64,000 nt of DNA from JAPLJC01 sp052326585 (GCA_052326585.1 JBKQLU010000054.1:62001-126000); one strand, 5' to 3'. Positions 42,607 through 50,980 are shown, numbered from the stretch's first letter. Notes: a model not told the origin generated them from the letters alone. Program-made: numbers and translations.

Positions 42607-43836
42607 TCAAGGTTTCGGCGGCGGCTGACCCAGGTCGAAGGCGTCGTGGAGGACCCGCACCGCCAGCTCGCCGTACTTGTCTTCGATGACGCAAGAGATC
42701 TTGATTTCCGAGGTGCTGATCATCAGGATGTTGATGTTTTCCCCGGACAGGGCCTCAAACATCCGGGCCGCCACCCCGGCGTTATTCTTCATGCCCACGC
42801 CCACGATGGAGATCTTGGCGATATTCTTATCGCCCACCACCTGCTGGGCGCCTACCGCCGCGGCTATCGGCCGGATCAGCTCCATGGTCTTCTTCAAGTC
42901 GTCCTGGGGCACAGTAAAGGTCAGGTCAGTGTAGCCCTCGATGCTGGTGTTCTGGATGATCATATCCACCACGATGTTGGCGTCGGCTACCGGCCGGAAG
43001 AGGCGCACCGCAATGCCGGGGCGGTCGGGGACCCGGGTAATGGTGACCCGGGCGTCGTTTCTACTCAAAGCCACGCCGGATACCGGCACAATCTCCATTT
43101 TTTCATCCTCCACGGTCACCAGGGTACCCGGCGCCTCGGTAAAGCTGCTGCGCACCACCAGGGGTACGCCGTAGCGCCTGGCAAAACCCACGGAGCGGAT
43201 CTCCAGGACCTTGGCGCCCAGGGAAGCCATCTCCAGCATCTCGTCATAGGTGATGCGCTCCAGCTTCCGGGCCTTGGGGCAGATACGGGGGTCGGCGGTG
43301 TAAACCCCATCGACATCCGTGTAAATTTCGCAGCGGTCGGCTTTCAGGGCCGCGGCCATGGCCACCGCGGTGGTGTCGGAGCCTCCCCTTCCCAGGGTAG
43401 TGATGTCGCCCACTTCATCCACCCCCTGGAAGCCGGCCACGGTGACTACCCGGTTTTTCTTCAATTCTTCTCTAATCCGGGCCGTATCGATCCCCAGGAT
43501 GCGAGCCCGGCCATAGGCCCGGTCGGTGTAGATGCGGGCCTGGTGACTCAACAGCGAAGTGGCCGGCACTCCCTGGGAGCGCAGGAAGATGCTGAATAGG
43601 GAGACGGTAACCTGCTCGCCGGTGGCCAACAGGACGTCCAGTTCCCGCGGGTCCGGGTCTTCCGCCAGCTCTTGGCCCAATCTGATCAGGCGGTCGGTTT
43701 CACCCGCCATGGCGCTCAGGACCACCACCATTTTATGGCCGTCCCGCCAGGCCTTGATCACCCGGTTGGCGACGTTGGCGATGCGATCCACATCGCCCAC
43801 CGAAGTGCCGCCATATTTTTGCACGATCACAGCCAC
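42607..43836 (-). CDS. lysC: Aspartate kinase
   Basis: About 409 residues from a GTG at 43836, chosen because CAGGAG lies ~9 bases upstream and the frame then starts at the family N-terminus VAVIVQKYGGTSVG. TTLGRGGSDTTAVA (substrate binding) and FTEAPGTLV follow, then two C-terminal ACT domains (~270-400) that bind lysine/threonine for feedback control. It phosphorylates aspartate for lysine, threonine and methionine synthesis. It leads lysC-cimA, an amino acid operon, and is divergent from folD. Confidence 0.94.
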   Translation of the reverse strand: MAVIVQKYGGTSVGDVDRIANVANRVIKAWRDGHKMVVVLSAMAGETDRLIRLGQELAEDPDPRELDVLLATGEQVTVSLFSIFLRSQGVPATSLLSHQARIYTDRAYGRARILGIDTARIREELKKNRVVTVAGFQGVDEVGDITTLGRGGSDTTAVAMAAALKADRCEIYTDVDGVYTADPRICPKARKLERITYDEMLEMASLGAKVLEIRSVGFARRYGVPLVVRSSFTEAPGTLVTVEDEKMEIVPVSGVALSRNDARVTITRVPDRPGIAVRLFRPVADANIVVDMIIQNTSIEGYTDLTFTVPQDDLKKTMELIRPIAAAVGAQQVVGDKNIAKISIVGVGMKNNAGVAARMFEALSGENINILMISTSEIKISCVIEDKYGELAVRVLHDAFDLGQPPPKP

Positions 43837-44024
43837 TGGCGAAGCTCCTGAATTATTAAGATATTTATTATATCCCAATCTGGAAAAAAGGAAAGCGCCA
43901 GTCTGGCGCCCCAGCCCCGGTGGTTCTCCGACCTCTCATCTAGCGAAGCGCTGCATTTTTCCGTTGACGCTGGGGAAAAATAGATGATACTAATGAAAAA
44001 AATCACAAGAAGGAGGCCGGATAT

Positions 44025-44927
44025 ATGGCTGCTAAATTGATCAAAGGGGCGGAGGTGGCTGCCCAGATCCGCGAGGAATTAAAGAAGGAAGTGGACGAAC
44101 TGAAGGCCAAACACCACGTCACCCCCGGTCTGGTCACCATCCTGGTGGGGGAAAATCCCGCCTCCGTCAGCTATGTTACCGCCAAGCAGAAGACCTCTCA
44201 TGAATTGGGCTTCCATTCCATTCAGGACACTCAGTCCGCCGACATCACCGAGGCGGCCCTTCTGGCCCTGATCGAGAAATACAACCAGGATCCCAAGATC
44301 CACGGCATCCTGATCCAGTTGCCCCTGCCCAAACACATCGATGCCAACAAGGTGCTCTACGCCATCGATCCCAACAAGGACGTGGACGCCTTCCATCCGG
44401 TAAACGTGGGCCGGATTCTAATCGGCACTTATGCCTTTTTGCCCTGCACCCCGGCAGGCTGCCAGGAGCTCATCAACCGCGCCTACGGCGACCCCAAGGG
44501 CAAGGAAGTGGTGGTGCTGGGCCGCTCCAATATCGTGGGCAAACCCATGGTGGCCATCATGATCCAGAAGCTTCCCGGGGCCAACGCCACCGTGACCTGC
44601 GTCCACACCGGCACCCCCAAGGATAAGATCATCGAGCACTGCCGCCGGGCCGATATCCTCATCGTGGCCGCCGGGGTGCCCAGGTACGTCCAGGGAGACT
44701 GGGTAAAAGAAGGGGCCTGCGTCATCGACGTGGGCGTCAACCGCATCGGCGTCAGCGAAAAGACCGGCAAGGCCATCCTGGCCGGCGACGTGGACTTCGA
44801 TTCGGTCTCCCAGAGGGCCGGCTACATCACCCCGGTACCGGGCGGCGTCGGCCCCATGACCATCACCATGCTCATGAAGAACACCGTCATGGCCGCTAAA
44901 ATGGCCGCGGGCCTGGTGAAGATTTAG
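44025..44927 (+). CDS. folD: Methylenetetrahydrofolate dehydrogenase/cyclohydrolase FolD
   Basis: Protein of 300 residues: SYVTAKQKTSHELGF with the catalytic lysine, GILIQLPLPKHID, DVDAFHPVNVGRI (usually DVDGFHP; Gly to Ala here), VVLGRSNIVGKPM and TPVPGGVGPMTITML. It interconverts methylene-, methenyl- and formyl-THF. AAGGAGG precedes the ATG. In acetate- or C1-oxidising anaerobes it also serves the Wood-Ljungdahl methyl branch (context inference only). Confidence 0.96.
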   Translation: MAAKLIKGAEVAAQIREELKKEVDELKAKHHVTPGLVTILVGENPASVSYVTAKQKTSHELGFHSIQDTQSADITEAALLALIEKYNQDPKIHGILIQLPLPKHIDANKVLYAIDPNKDVDAFHPVNVGRILIGTYAFLPCTPAGCQELINRAYGDPKGKEVVVLGRSNIVGKPMVAIMIQKLPGANATVTCVHTGTPKDKIIEHCRRADILIVAAGVPRYVQGDWVKEGACVIDVGVNRIGVSEKTGKAILAGDVDFDSVSQRAGYITPVPGGVGPMTITMLMKNTVMAAKMAAGLVKI

Positions 44928-44937
44928 GGAAGAGGCA

Positions 44938-45000
44938 GTGAGCAGCGAGCAGTGAGCAGTAAGCAGTGAGCAGTGAGCTTTTCCTGCTCACGGCTCACTG
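44938..45000. repeat. Heptad array GTGAGCA with inverted partner, between convergent genes
   Basis: Six units in phase (GTGAGCA, GCGAGCA, GTGAGCA, GTAAGCA, GTGAGCA, GTGAGC, 44938-44978), then TTTTC and two units in inverse orientation (TGCTCAC, GGCTCAC). The direct and inverse units can pair as a hairpin between the folD and hisI stops and may act as a two-way terminator. Confidence 0.75.
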
Positions 45001-45005
45001 TATTG

Positions 45006-45425
45006 CTAATGCGAGAAGGCTATCTCCGGGTAGACCTCCTCCGGGTTAAAGACCTTGGGATCGGCGATTTCCCAACCCTCCTGGCCCAGGCGGCGGTAGA
45101 AGCAGGACTGGTAGCCCAACTCGCAGGCGCCGCCGGCGGGGCGCACCCGGATGAGCAGTTGGTCGCCCTGGCAGTTGAGGCGAATCTCCAACACCTCCTG
45201 GAAGTGGCCCGAGGCCTCTCCTTTGGCCACCACCTTACGCCTTTGGGGATGGTAATAATGGAGACGGCCGGTGGCGGCCACCAGCTCCAGGGCCTCCTGG
45301 TTCAAGTCCACCAGCATCAATACCGCGCCCGAATCGGCCTCCTGGATGACTGCCGGCAGGGCGCGGCCACGGGGCAAGGGGAGTAAGGCAGGCAAGCGCC
45401 GCCATTCCTGAAGATTTTGGTTCAA
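45006..45425 (-). CDS. hisI: HisI-like phosphoribosyl-AMP cyclohydrolase, divergent active site
   Basis: Protein of 139 residues from a TTG start with a perfect GGAGG five bases upstream. The order is that of HisI: LPAVIQEADSGAVLMLVDLN, KGEASGHFQEVLEIRLN and GACELGYQSCFYRR with the zinc-binding cysteines. However, the metal motif usually written DCDGDAL reads NCQGDQL, so two of three acidic ligands are changed, and the usual W before KGE is missing. It may be a low-activity or re-purposed homologue. No other his gene is nearby. Confidence 0.75.
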   Translation of the reverse strand: MNQNLQEWRRLPALLPLPRGRALPAVIQEADSGAVLMLVDLNQEALELVAATGRLHYYHPQRRKVVAKGEASGHFQEVLEIRLNCQGDQLLIRVRPAGGACELGYQSCFYRRLGQEGWEIADPKVFNPEEVYPEIAFSH

Positions 45426-45532
45426 GGGGTCCTCCTAACCGCCCTGGTCCTGGCGATCCAGTTTTTTCACACCTAAATATTATAGTATCGGTCCTTTTTT
45501 TGCCGGGGCTCCGTTTTGGTCCAGAAAATGCC

Positions 45533-45562
45533 TTGACATATTTGCCAGATGGATGGTATTTA
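45533..45562 (+). promoter_or_regulatory. Promoter of the unknown 45625 gene
   Basis: TTGACA at 45533-45538, 18-bp spacer, TATTTA at 45557-45562. Transcription would begin near 45570, which rules out the ATG codons at 45553 and 45562 as starts and supports 45625. Confidence 0.6.
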
Positions 45563-45624
45563 TGGAAAAAGGGAACGTGAAAAAGAGCACAAACAAATAC
45601 GCCGCACAGGGGAGGAGCCAACCC

Positions 45625-46047
45625 ATGGCAAGACTCGGTTACATTGAATTCTACTACAGCACGAAACATAAACCGGTCGATAAATATAAATGCGACAACA
45701 CCAATGTGCTTAACCTGCTGAAGAGCATGGAATCCAAGGGGGTGGAAACGGCAGCCATTGACTTGGGTGACACCCCTGATCCCTTCCGGCAATACCATAA
45801 GGCATCCAGTGGCCCCGCCTCCGAGTATCGCCCCATCTTTGGGGAGGTGCGGGGTTCGGATTATAAGGAATACTTCGGCAAAACCATCCCGGCCCTGTGC
45901 TGCTATGCCAAGAAAGGCGACCGGGCCCCGCTGGAGGTCTTTCCCCGCATGGACCATAAGCTGGGTCGGGTCTATCTCATCGAAGAATTCCTGGAGAATT
46001 ATATCGGCGAGTTGGAAGGCCGGCCAGAAACCGACGTAGCCGACTAG
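45625..46047 (+). CDS. Conserved-looking small protein of unknown function
   Basis: 140 residues, family not recognised. The start at 45625 follows GGGGAGGAG by eight bases and lies downstream of a good promoter. The sequence is soluble, with no signal peptide: RLGYIEFYYSTKHKPVDKYK at the N-terminus, a central part with SSGPASEYRPIFGEVRGSD, a CC pair in IPALCCYAKKGD, and an acidic C-terminus (EEFLENYIGELEGRPETD). The last half could be a thioredoxin-like alpha/beta fold, but I cannot support a function. It forms a single-gene unit with its own terminator, in a district with a selenocysteine thioredoxin-like gene and a Usp. Confidence 0.7.
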   Translation: MARLGYIEFYYSTKHKPVDKYKCDNTNVLNLLKSMESKGVETAAIDLGDTPDPFRQYHKASSGPASEYRPIFGEVRGSDYKEYFGKTIPALCCYAKKGDRAPLEVFPRMDHKLGRVYLIEEFLENYIGELEGRPETDVAD

Positions 46048-46080
46048 ACCGCTAAATATTGCACGCTAAATATTGCCTTC

Positions 46081-46112
46081 AGGCCCCACCCGGGAACCGG
46101 TGGGGCCTATTT
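46081..46112 (+). terminator. Terminator after the unknown small gene
   Basis: AGGCCCCACC (46081-46090) pairs with GGTGGGGCCT (46099-46108), followed by ATTTTG. It can also serve the convergent macrodomain gene, although the T-run is on the plus strand. Confidence 0.7.
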
Positions 46113-46132
46113 TGTCTCTGCTCTCTTTCTGT

Positions 46133-46711
46133 TCAGCGAGGCCGCGGCGTTGGCGCAACGCCCCCGGAACCGGTGGCCCCCGGCAGTAATTCCCTCAGGG
46201 TCCGGGCGTAAACTTCATAGGCAGGGTGGCTGAACAGGACGAAGCGCACCAGCTTGATCTCCGCATGTTGCTCCAGATAAGCCAGCACCGTTTGCAGGGC
46301 GATGCGGGCGGCCGCGGTCTGGGGATAGCCGTAAGCCCCGGTGGCAATGGCAGGGAAGGCCACGGAGGCGATGCCCTGGGCGGAGGCCAGCTTCAGGCTC
46401 TCCCGGTAGCAGGAAGCCAGTAATTCGGCCTCCTGCGCCCCCCCGTCCCGATAGACCGGCCCCACCGTATGGATGACGTAGCGGGCCGCGAGGTTGCCGC
46501 CGCGGGTGAGGCGGGCCTCGCCCGTGGGACAGCCCCCCAGGCGGCGGCACTCTTCCAGAATCGCGGGGCCGCCGGCCCGGTGAATGGCGCCGTCCACCCC
46601 GCCGCCGCCCAACAGCGAGGGATTGGCGGCGTTGACGATGGCCTCGGTATCTTGCCGGGTGATATCCCCCTCCAGCAATTCCAGCCGCGACGCGCCGATC
46701 TTCACTTCCAT
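46133..46711 (-). CDS. Macrodomain protein (O-acetyl-ADP-ribose deacetylase-like, YmdB type)
   Basis: About 192 residues. LLEGDITRQDTEAIVNAANP, then LLGGGGVDGAIHRAGG, form the ADP-ribose-binding loop with the catalytic Asp/Asn of the MacroD/YmdB class; VAFPAIATGAYGYP is the second loop. It probably hydrolyses O-acetyl-ADP-ribose or removes ADP-ribose from protein. The ATG at 46711 follows AGAGG; the frame is open up to 46789 but without a better start. It lies 108 bp after the selenoprotein gene and could share its transcript. Confidence 0.9.
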   Translation of the reverse strand: MEVKIGASRLELLEGDITRQDTEAIVNAANPSLLGGGGVDGAIHRAGGPAILEECRRLGGCPTGEARLTRGGNLAARYVIHTVGPVYRDGGAQEAELLASCYRESLKLASAQGIASVAFPAIATGAYGYPQTAAARIALQTVLAYLEQHAEIKLVRFVLFSHPAYEVYARTLRELLPGATGSGGVAPTPRPR

Positions 46712-46819
46712 GGGAGCCTCTGTTCCTGGCCGCCGGTCCCGGGGGAGAAGCGCGGGGGCCTCAGCCTGGAAACGCCTCTTAGCAAACAATTCCTCCCCGG
46801 CATCCCGCCAGGCGCCCGG

Positions 46820-47395
46820 TTATTTGCTGATCAGGCGGTAATGGTCCGCCTGTTTGGTCCATCTGCTGGTGGGAAATTTAGCGGCCAGCTCCTCGTAGCC
46901 TTCCCGCAAAACTTTGGGGTCGTGGCTCATCTTGTATTTGGCCACCCCCAGGAAAAACAGGGCTTCCGAGGCCGTCTCCATATCGGGGTGACAGGAGATG
47001 ACCTCCTCGAAGAGGGCGCGGGCCTCGGCAAACTGGTCAGTATCCAGGGCCCACCTGCCTTTGGCCGTCATCAAGGTGGGGATCAGGTCTTCCGGCGTGA
47101 AAAACCCCACGCCCCGATAGTGCTCCCGCCCCTCGGCGTCCAGCACCAGCAGGGTGGGAGTCCAGCTCACCGAAAATCTCTGCATCATGGCAGTGTTGGA
47201 GGTTTCGATCTTTACCGGGACAAAGTTCAAGGAAATGAACTTGGCCACCTTCTCGTTGGGGTACGTAACTGCACCCATCTGTTGGCAACCCAGTCACTTG
47301 GGGTTAAAAAAATCCAGGAAAATGGGCTTATTGATCTTGCCTGCGGTTTCCTGGGCCTTGGCCAAATCGTCCAGCCAGCATATCTCCACCGCCAT
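46820..47395 (-). CDS. Thioredoxin-like selenoprotein (UGA = selenocysteine, motif U-L-G-C) with TPR-like tail
   Basis: The true start is ATG at 47395, five bases after a perfect AAGGAGG. The frame reads MAVEICWLDDLAKA..., then IFLDFFNPK, an in-frame TGA (47296-47294), and LGCQQMGAVTYPN. The TGA falls where thioredoxin-fold proteins have the first cysteine of CxxC, giving Sec34-Leu-Gly-Cys37. WTPT near residue 80 supplies the cis-proline. The last ~80 residues look like a TPR pair. A SECIS-like hairpin starts 18 nt after the UGA. Total 191 residues. A call starting at the internal ATG 47278 would lose the redox motif and has no ribosome site. Role: cytoplasmic thiol/selenol oxidoreductase, partner unknown; no signal peptide. 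Confidence 0.85.
47259..47296 (-). promoter_or_regulatory. Sec UGA codon and predicted bacterial SECIS hairpin
   Basis: On the mRNA strand the UGA (47296-47294) is followed after 17 nt by GGGUGC-AGUUAC-GUACCC (47276-47259): six base pairs including one G-U, with a six-base loop whose second base is G, about 25 nt after the UGA. These features match what is known of bacterial SECIS elements (G in the first two loop bases, 16-37 nt from UGA). Confidence 0.75.
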
Positions 47396-47577
47396 CTCTG
47401 CCTCCTTTTAGCGAGTCTGTGCCGCCACCCGGCGGCGTCCGGCCCTCCTCCGGGTACGCTCCGGGATGCCAGCGCCATGGCCGGAAAATGGTTTGGGCCC
47501 GATCCGGCCCCAAGGTGAGATTATTTGAGGGAAACATAATCATCACCACCCCAAAAAAAAGGAACCGGGGCGCGTAG

Positions 47578-48057
47578 TTAAGTCACAACGGTCACGGCGC
47601 AGCCCTTGGCATTATCCACCACCTTCCGGGCGATGCTGCCCAAGAGCAGGGATTTGGCCATCCCCAGGCCGCGGCGGCCCATGACCACGGTGTCGTAGGC
47701 ACCCTCCAGGGTGGTGTCGATGATATCCTCAGCCACATCGTAGTACTTGGGTTTGAACAGGTGGTGCACCGCCTCAGAGCCCAGACCCGCGGCGTCGAGA
47801 TGCTGCTTGGCCTTATGGGCCAGGACCAGCCACTGCTTCTCCTGGCGCTGCTGCCAGGCGGCTACCAGGCGCTTGCGGCTATCCTGCTCCTGCTCCTCAA
47901 GGACGTGGCCGTCATCCCAGAGGGCCGGGGGCAAGCCCGACAAAATGTGAAGCAAGGTGACTTGCACCCCCGGGGTAGCCCCGAAGGTCCGGGCCACATA
48001 TTCCACGGCGCGCCAGGCCCCTGGGGAACTGTCCAGCGCGATCAGTAACTTGGCCAT
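47578..48057 (-). CDS. Universal stress protein (UspA family)
   Basis: About 159 residues from the ATG at 48057, which follows AAGGAGG. KLLIALDSSPGAWRAVEYVA opens the Usp fold and VVMGRRGLGMAKSLLLGS is the G-x2-G-x9-G(S) ATP-binding motif, so it is probably an ATP-binding Usp. A middle insert rich in Gln/Arg (~70-95) is longer than in E. coli UspA. Single gene, divergent from the GAF-GGDEF gene; both promoters must lie in 48058-48197. Confidence 0.92.
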   Translation of the reverse strand: MAKLLIALDSSPGAWRAVEYVARTFGATPGVQVTLLHILSGLPPALWDDGHVLEEQEQDSRKRLVAAWQQRQEKQWLVLAHKAKQHLDAAGLGSEAVHHLFKPKYYDVAEDIIDTTLEGAYDTVVMGRRGLGMAKSLLLGSIARKVVDNAKGCAVTVVT

Positions 48058-48197
48058 GCCGGCCTCCTTGAGAGGGAAATGGATGCGCGCTAGTTTAATC
48101 ATCCACAGCCCCAGAATCAACGCCTCCGGGGTTGAGGCCGACAAACTCCTTGCAATGGCGGCCGGTTAACCATAGAATCTTTTCGGAGTCGGGGTCT

Positions 48198-49274
48198 ATG
48201 GAAATACAAGAAGAGCCGCCCTATCAGCTGACGGGGCCCGGGCCGGTGGAACGCCTGCTGGCCGACATCGAGTTCGCCAAGGTCCTGGTGAGCGCCGGGG
48301 ACATGGAAACCCTGCTCACCGCGGTCCTGGAGCGCATCCAGGCCCTGAACCCGGCCGCCAACTGGTCGCTGTTATTATTGGACCCTCAAACCCGGGAGCT
48401 CTCCTTTGCGGTGACGGTGGGGCTGGCCCAGGAGAAGACCAAAGGCATCACTCTGGCGCCGGGAGAGGGGATCGCCGGAGCCGTGGCCCAAACCGGGCAG
48501 GCCATCTTCACCCCCGACGTGGTCCAGGACCCCCGGTTTTCTCCCCGGGTGGACGCCATCACCGGCTTCAAGACCCGCTCCGTCATTGCCTTGCCCCTGG
48601 TGGTGCGGGGCGAGGTTATCGGGGTCTTTGAAGTGGTCAACGTGGAGGATGAGAATCTCTTCCGGGAGCAGTCTCTCCCCCACTTGAATATCCTGGCGGA
48701 CTACGTGGCCATTGCGGTGGACAACATCCGCAATCTCCAGAAACTCGAGGCCCGCACCTTTATCGATGAGGCCACCGGTTGTTATAACACCCGCTATCTC
48801 TTCTACACCTTGGACCGCCTCATTCCCCAGATAATCGCGCAGGGCGGGGAATTTTCCGTGGTCTTCCTGGATATGGACAATTTCAAGGCGGTGGACGACG
48901 CCCACGGGCATCTCCGGGGCAGCAAGGTTCTCGGAGAGGTGGCCCGCACGATCCACTCGCAGTTAGGGCCTGATGACCGCCTGGTGCGCTACGGCGGCGA
49001 CGAATTCATACTCCTGCTGCCGCAGCGCTCCCAATCCCAGGCCCTGGAACTGACCCGGCGCCTGCGGGAGAAGCTCAACCACACCAGCTTCTTGAGTGAT
49101 GAAGGACTCGATGTCCGGATTACCGCCAGCTACGGTATCGCTACCCTCCCCGGAGATGCCCGGGACCGGGAGGAATTGCTCGCGATTGCGGACCGGGCCC
49201 TTCTTTCTAGCAAGTGCCGGGGCAAAGATTGCATCATGCTGGGACGGACCCTGACGCCGGTTGAAGATAGCTAG
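48198..49274 (+). CDS. GAF-GGDEF diguanylate cyclase
   Basis: About 358 residues: a GAF domain (~35-190, with PGEGIAGAVAQTGQ and SVIALPLVVRGEVIGVFEVV) followed by a GGDEF domain (~195-350) with the intact active site RYGGDEFILLLP and FIDEATGCYNTRYLF. It should make c-di-GMP under GAF control. No RxxD inhibitory site is obvious four residues before GGDEF. There is no membrane segment. The start at 48198 gives MEIQEEPPY; the upstream open frame to 48132 looks non-native. Confidence 0.9.
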   Translation: MEIQEEPPYQLTGPGPVERLLADIEFAKVLVSAGDMETLLTAVLERIQALNPAANWSLLLLDPQTRELSFAVTVGLAQEKTKGITLAPGEGIAGAVAQTGQAIFTPDVVQDPRFSPRVDAITGFKTRSVIALPLVVRGEVIGVFEVVNVEDENLFREQSLPHLNILADYVAIAVDNIRNLQKLEARTFIDEATGCYNTRYLFYTLDRLIPQIIAQGGEFSVVFLDMDNFKAVDDAHGHLRGSKVLGEVARTIHSQLGPDDRLVRYGGDEFILLLPQRSQSQALELTRRLREKLNHTSFLSDEGLDVRITASYGIATLPGDARDREELLAIADRALLSSKCRGKDCIMLGRTLTPVEDS

Positions 49275-49381
49275 CCGCGGCCCAGTCTGTGCCGGCAATG
49301 GTGACATGGGGTGGGACCGATTTTCCTGGTCCGATGTTTGCCGAAGGCCGGAAACTGAAAGCTGAAAACCAAGGAATTTAA

Positions 49382-50359
49382 GTGTCCGCCAAGATTCTGG
49401 ACCTGGCCCGGGAAGTTCTGACCATCGAAGCCGAGGGCCTTACCGCCCTGATCCAAAAACTGGACGATAGCTTCGTCAAGGCGGTGGATCTGCTCTACCG
49501 GGCCAAGGGCAGAGTCATTGTCACCGGGGTTGGCAAGTCCGGTATCGTGGCCCGGAAGATCGTGGCCACCTTCAACTCCACCGGGACCCCGGCCCTCTTC
49601 CTGCACCCCGTGGAGGCCATGCACGGCGACTTGGGCATGGTGTCCGCCGCCGACGTGGTTCTGGCTCTATCCAACAGCGGCGAAACCCGGGAGCTGACCA
49701 TCCTCATTCCCAGCCTGGAGCGCCTGGGTGCGCCGCTCATCGCTATGACCGGGCGGCCGGACTCCGCCCTGGGCCGGTTCAGCCAGGTGGCCATCGACAC
49801 CGGGGTGCCCCGGGAGGCCTGCCCCCTGGGACTGGCCCCCACCGCCAGCACCACCGCCATGCTGGCCATGGGCGACGCCCTGGCAGTGGTCCTGCTCACC
49901 CGGCGAGGCTTTCAGGCTGCCGACTTCCGCCGCTTCCATCCCGGGGGCGGCCTGGGAGAGCACCTCTCCCTGGCCATCTCCGAGGTGATGCTCACCGGTA
50001 AGGCGGTGCCCCGCACGCGGCTCTCCCATCCCCTGAGCCGGGCCATCACAGAGATGGACGCCAAAGGCCTGGGGGTCACCCTGGTGGTGGACCGCGGCGG
50101 CGTCTTACAGGGGATCATCACCGACGGCGATCTGCGCCGGGCCTTGAAAAAGTGGGGGAATCTCCAGGGCCGGATGGTGCCAGAGGTGATGACCTCCGAG
50201 CCCCGGACCATCGGGCCCGAGGCCCTGGCCTCCCAGGCCCTGGACCTGATGGAGGGCCGCGCCATCACGGCGCTGCCGGTAGTGGCCCAGGACCGCCTGG
50301 TCCTGGGGATCGTCCACCTGCACGACCTCCTGGGGCGGGGAGAGTTTAAGTTTCGCTAA
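49382..50359 (+). CDS. kdsD: D-arabinose 5-phosphate isomerase (KdsD/KpsF)
   Basis: Protein of 325 residues: SIS domain (~40-175, VIVTGVGKSGIVARKIVATF, NSGETREL, PTASTTAMLAMGDALAV) and two CBS domains (~205-322). This layout is KdsD/KpsF, which makes arabinose 5-phosphate for Kdo. The start is GTG at 49382; the bases before it contain a short heptad-like tract (GAAACTG, AAAGCTG), and no strong ribosome site is seen. With lpxB and the Gfo/Idh gene at 55976 it indicates lipopolysaccharide synthesis. Confidence 0.95.
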   Translation: MSAKILDLAREVLTIEAEGLTALIQKLDDSFVKAVDLLYRAKGRVIVTGVGKSGIVARKIVATFNSTGTPALFLHPVEAMHGDLGMVSAADVVLALSNSGETRELTILIPSLERLGAPLIAMTGRPDSALGRFSQVAIDTGVPREACPLGLAPTASTTAMLAMGDALAVVLLTRRGFQAADFRRFHPGGGLGEHLSLAISEVMLTGKAVPRTRLSHPLSRAITEMDAKGLGVTLVVDRGGVLQGIITDGDLRRALKKWGNLQGRMVPEVMTSEPRTIGPEALASQALDLMEGRAITALPVVAQDRLVLGIVHLHDLLGRGEFKFR

Positions 50360-50980
50360 GTTCCTGGCGCCGGTTTTCTGGCTCACCGCCGGGCACCCTG
50401 ACCGGGATGCGCCCAGGGGCTAGGGTAGGGGGAAATTAATTTATATGCAGGTAACTTCATGTAATAATTGTTAATATTATTATTATTCACATATTCTAAA
50501 AATGAGTTTTCCCTACCCGAAAAAATTTCCACCTATAGCCCCAAAATAGCCTAAATTATAGAAAATTATCTCCATTTACGCAAAAAAACCGCCTTAGCTG
50601 CATCAATAATCTTAGGGAATCAGGGGAAGAAATGGTTTTCGCAGCAAATTAACAAGTTATTACAATATGATACACAATAATGCGATTATTTTCTTGACAG
50701 CTTTGAAAATATTGTGATATATGGAACAATCGAGTCATAGCAGTCCTTTTTGCCAGTGTGGCAAGTGAACTTCACCACTGGATTGATGCGGATGGGAGCC
50801 TGAGACCGGCTGGCCGTCAATCTTCGGGTTGATTCCGAAGCGGCCCAAGGCCGAAGGCGACAAAATCACTTGCAAAGCAATCCTGGAGCCTAGGCCCCAA
50901 ATTTTTCCTGGCGGTTCCTTTATCCAGACTAGTCCCCAACCATCCGAAGCAAGCCTGAACTGCCTCTTAAGGGAGGGAAC
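50360..50980. other. AT-rich intergenic region with long-range inverted repeat
   Basis: 621 bp, markedly AT-rich from ~50430 to 50730 compared with its neighbours. GGGTAGGG (50423-50430) and CCCTACCC (50511-50518) could pair around an 80-bp AT-rich loop. A promoter at 50694-50723 and a GC-richer leader follow. No gene or RNA family recognised; an untranslated RNA is possible. Confidence 0.45.
50694..50723 (+). promoter_or_regulatory. Promoter upstream of the 3D-domain gene
   Basis: TTGACA at 50694-50699, 18-bp spacer, TATATG at 50718-50723, with a TGTGATATAT extended -10-like context. About 255 nt would remain before the ATG at 50981, an unusually long leader. Confidence 0.55.

Noticed and set aside
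46820..47278. A 152-residue protein starting at the internal ATG 47278
   Set aside because: It has no ribosome site, lacks half of the thioredoxin fold and starts inside the predicted SECIS stem; the upstream in-frame sequence through UGA is clearly coding.
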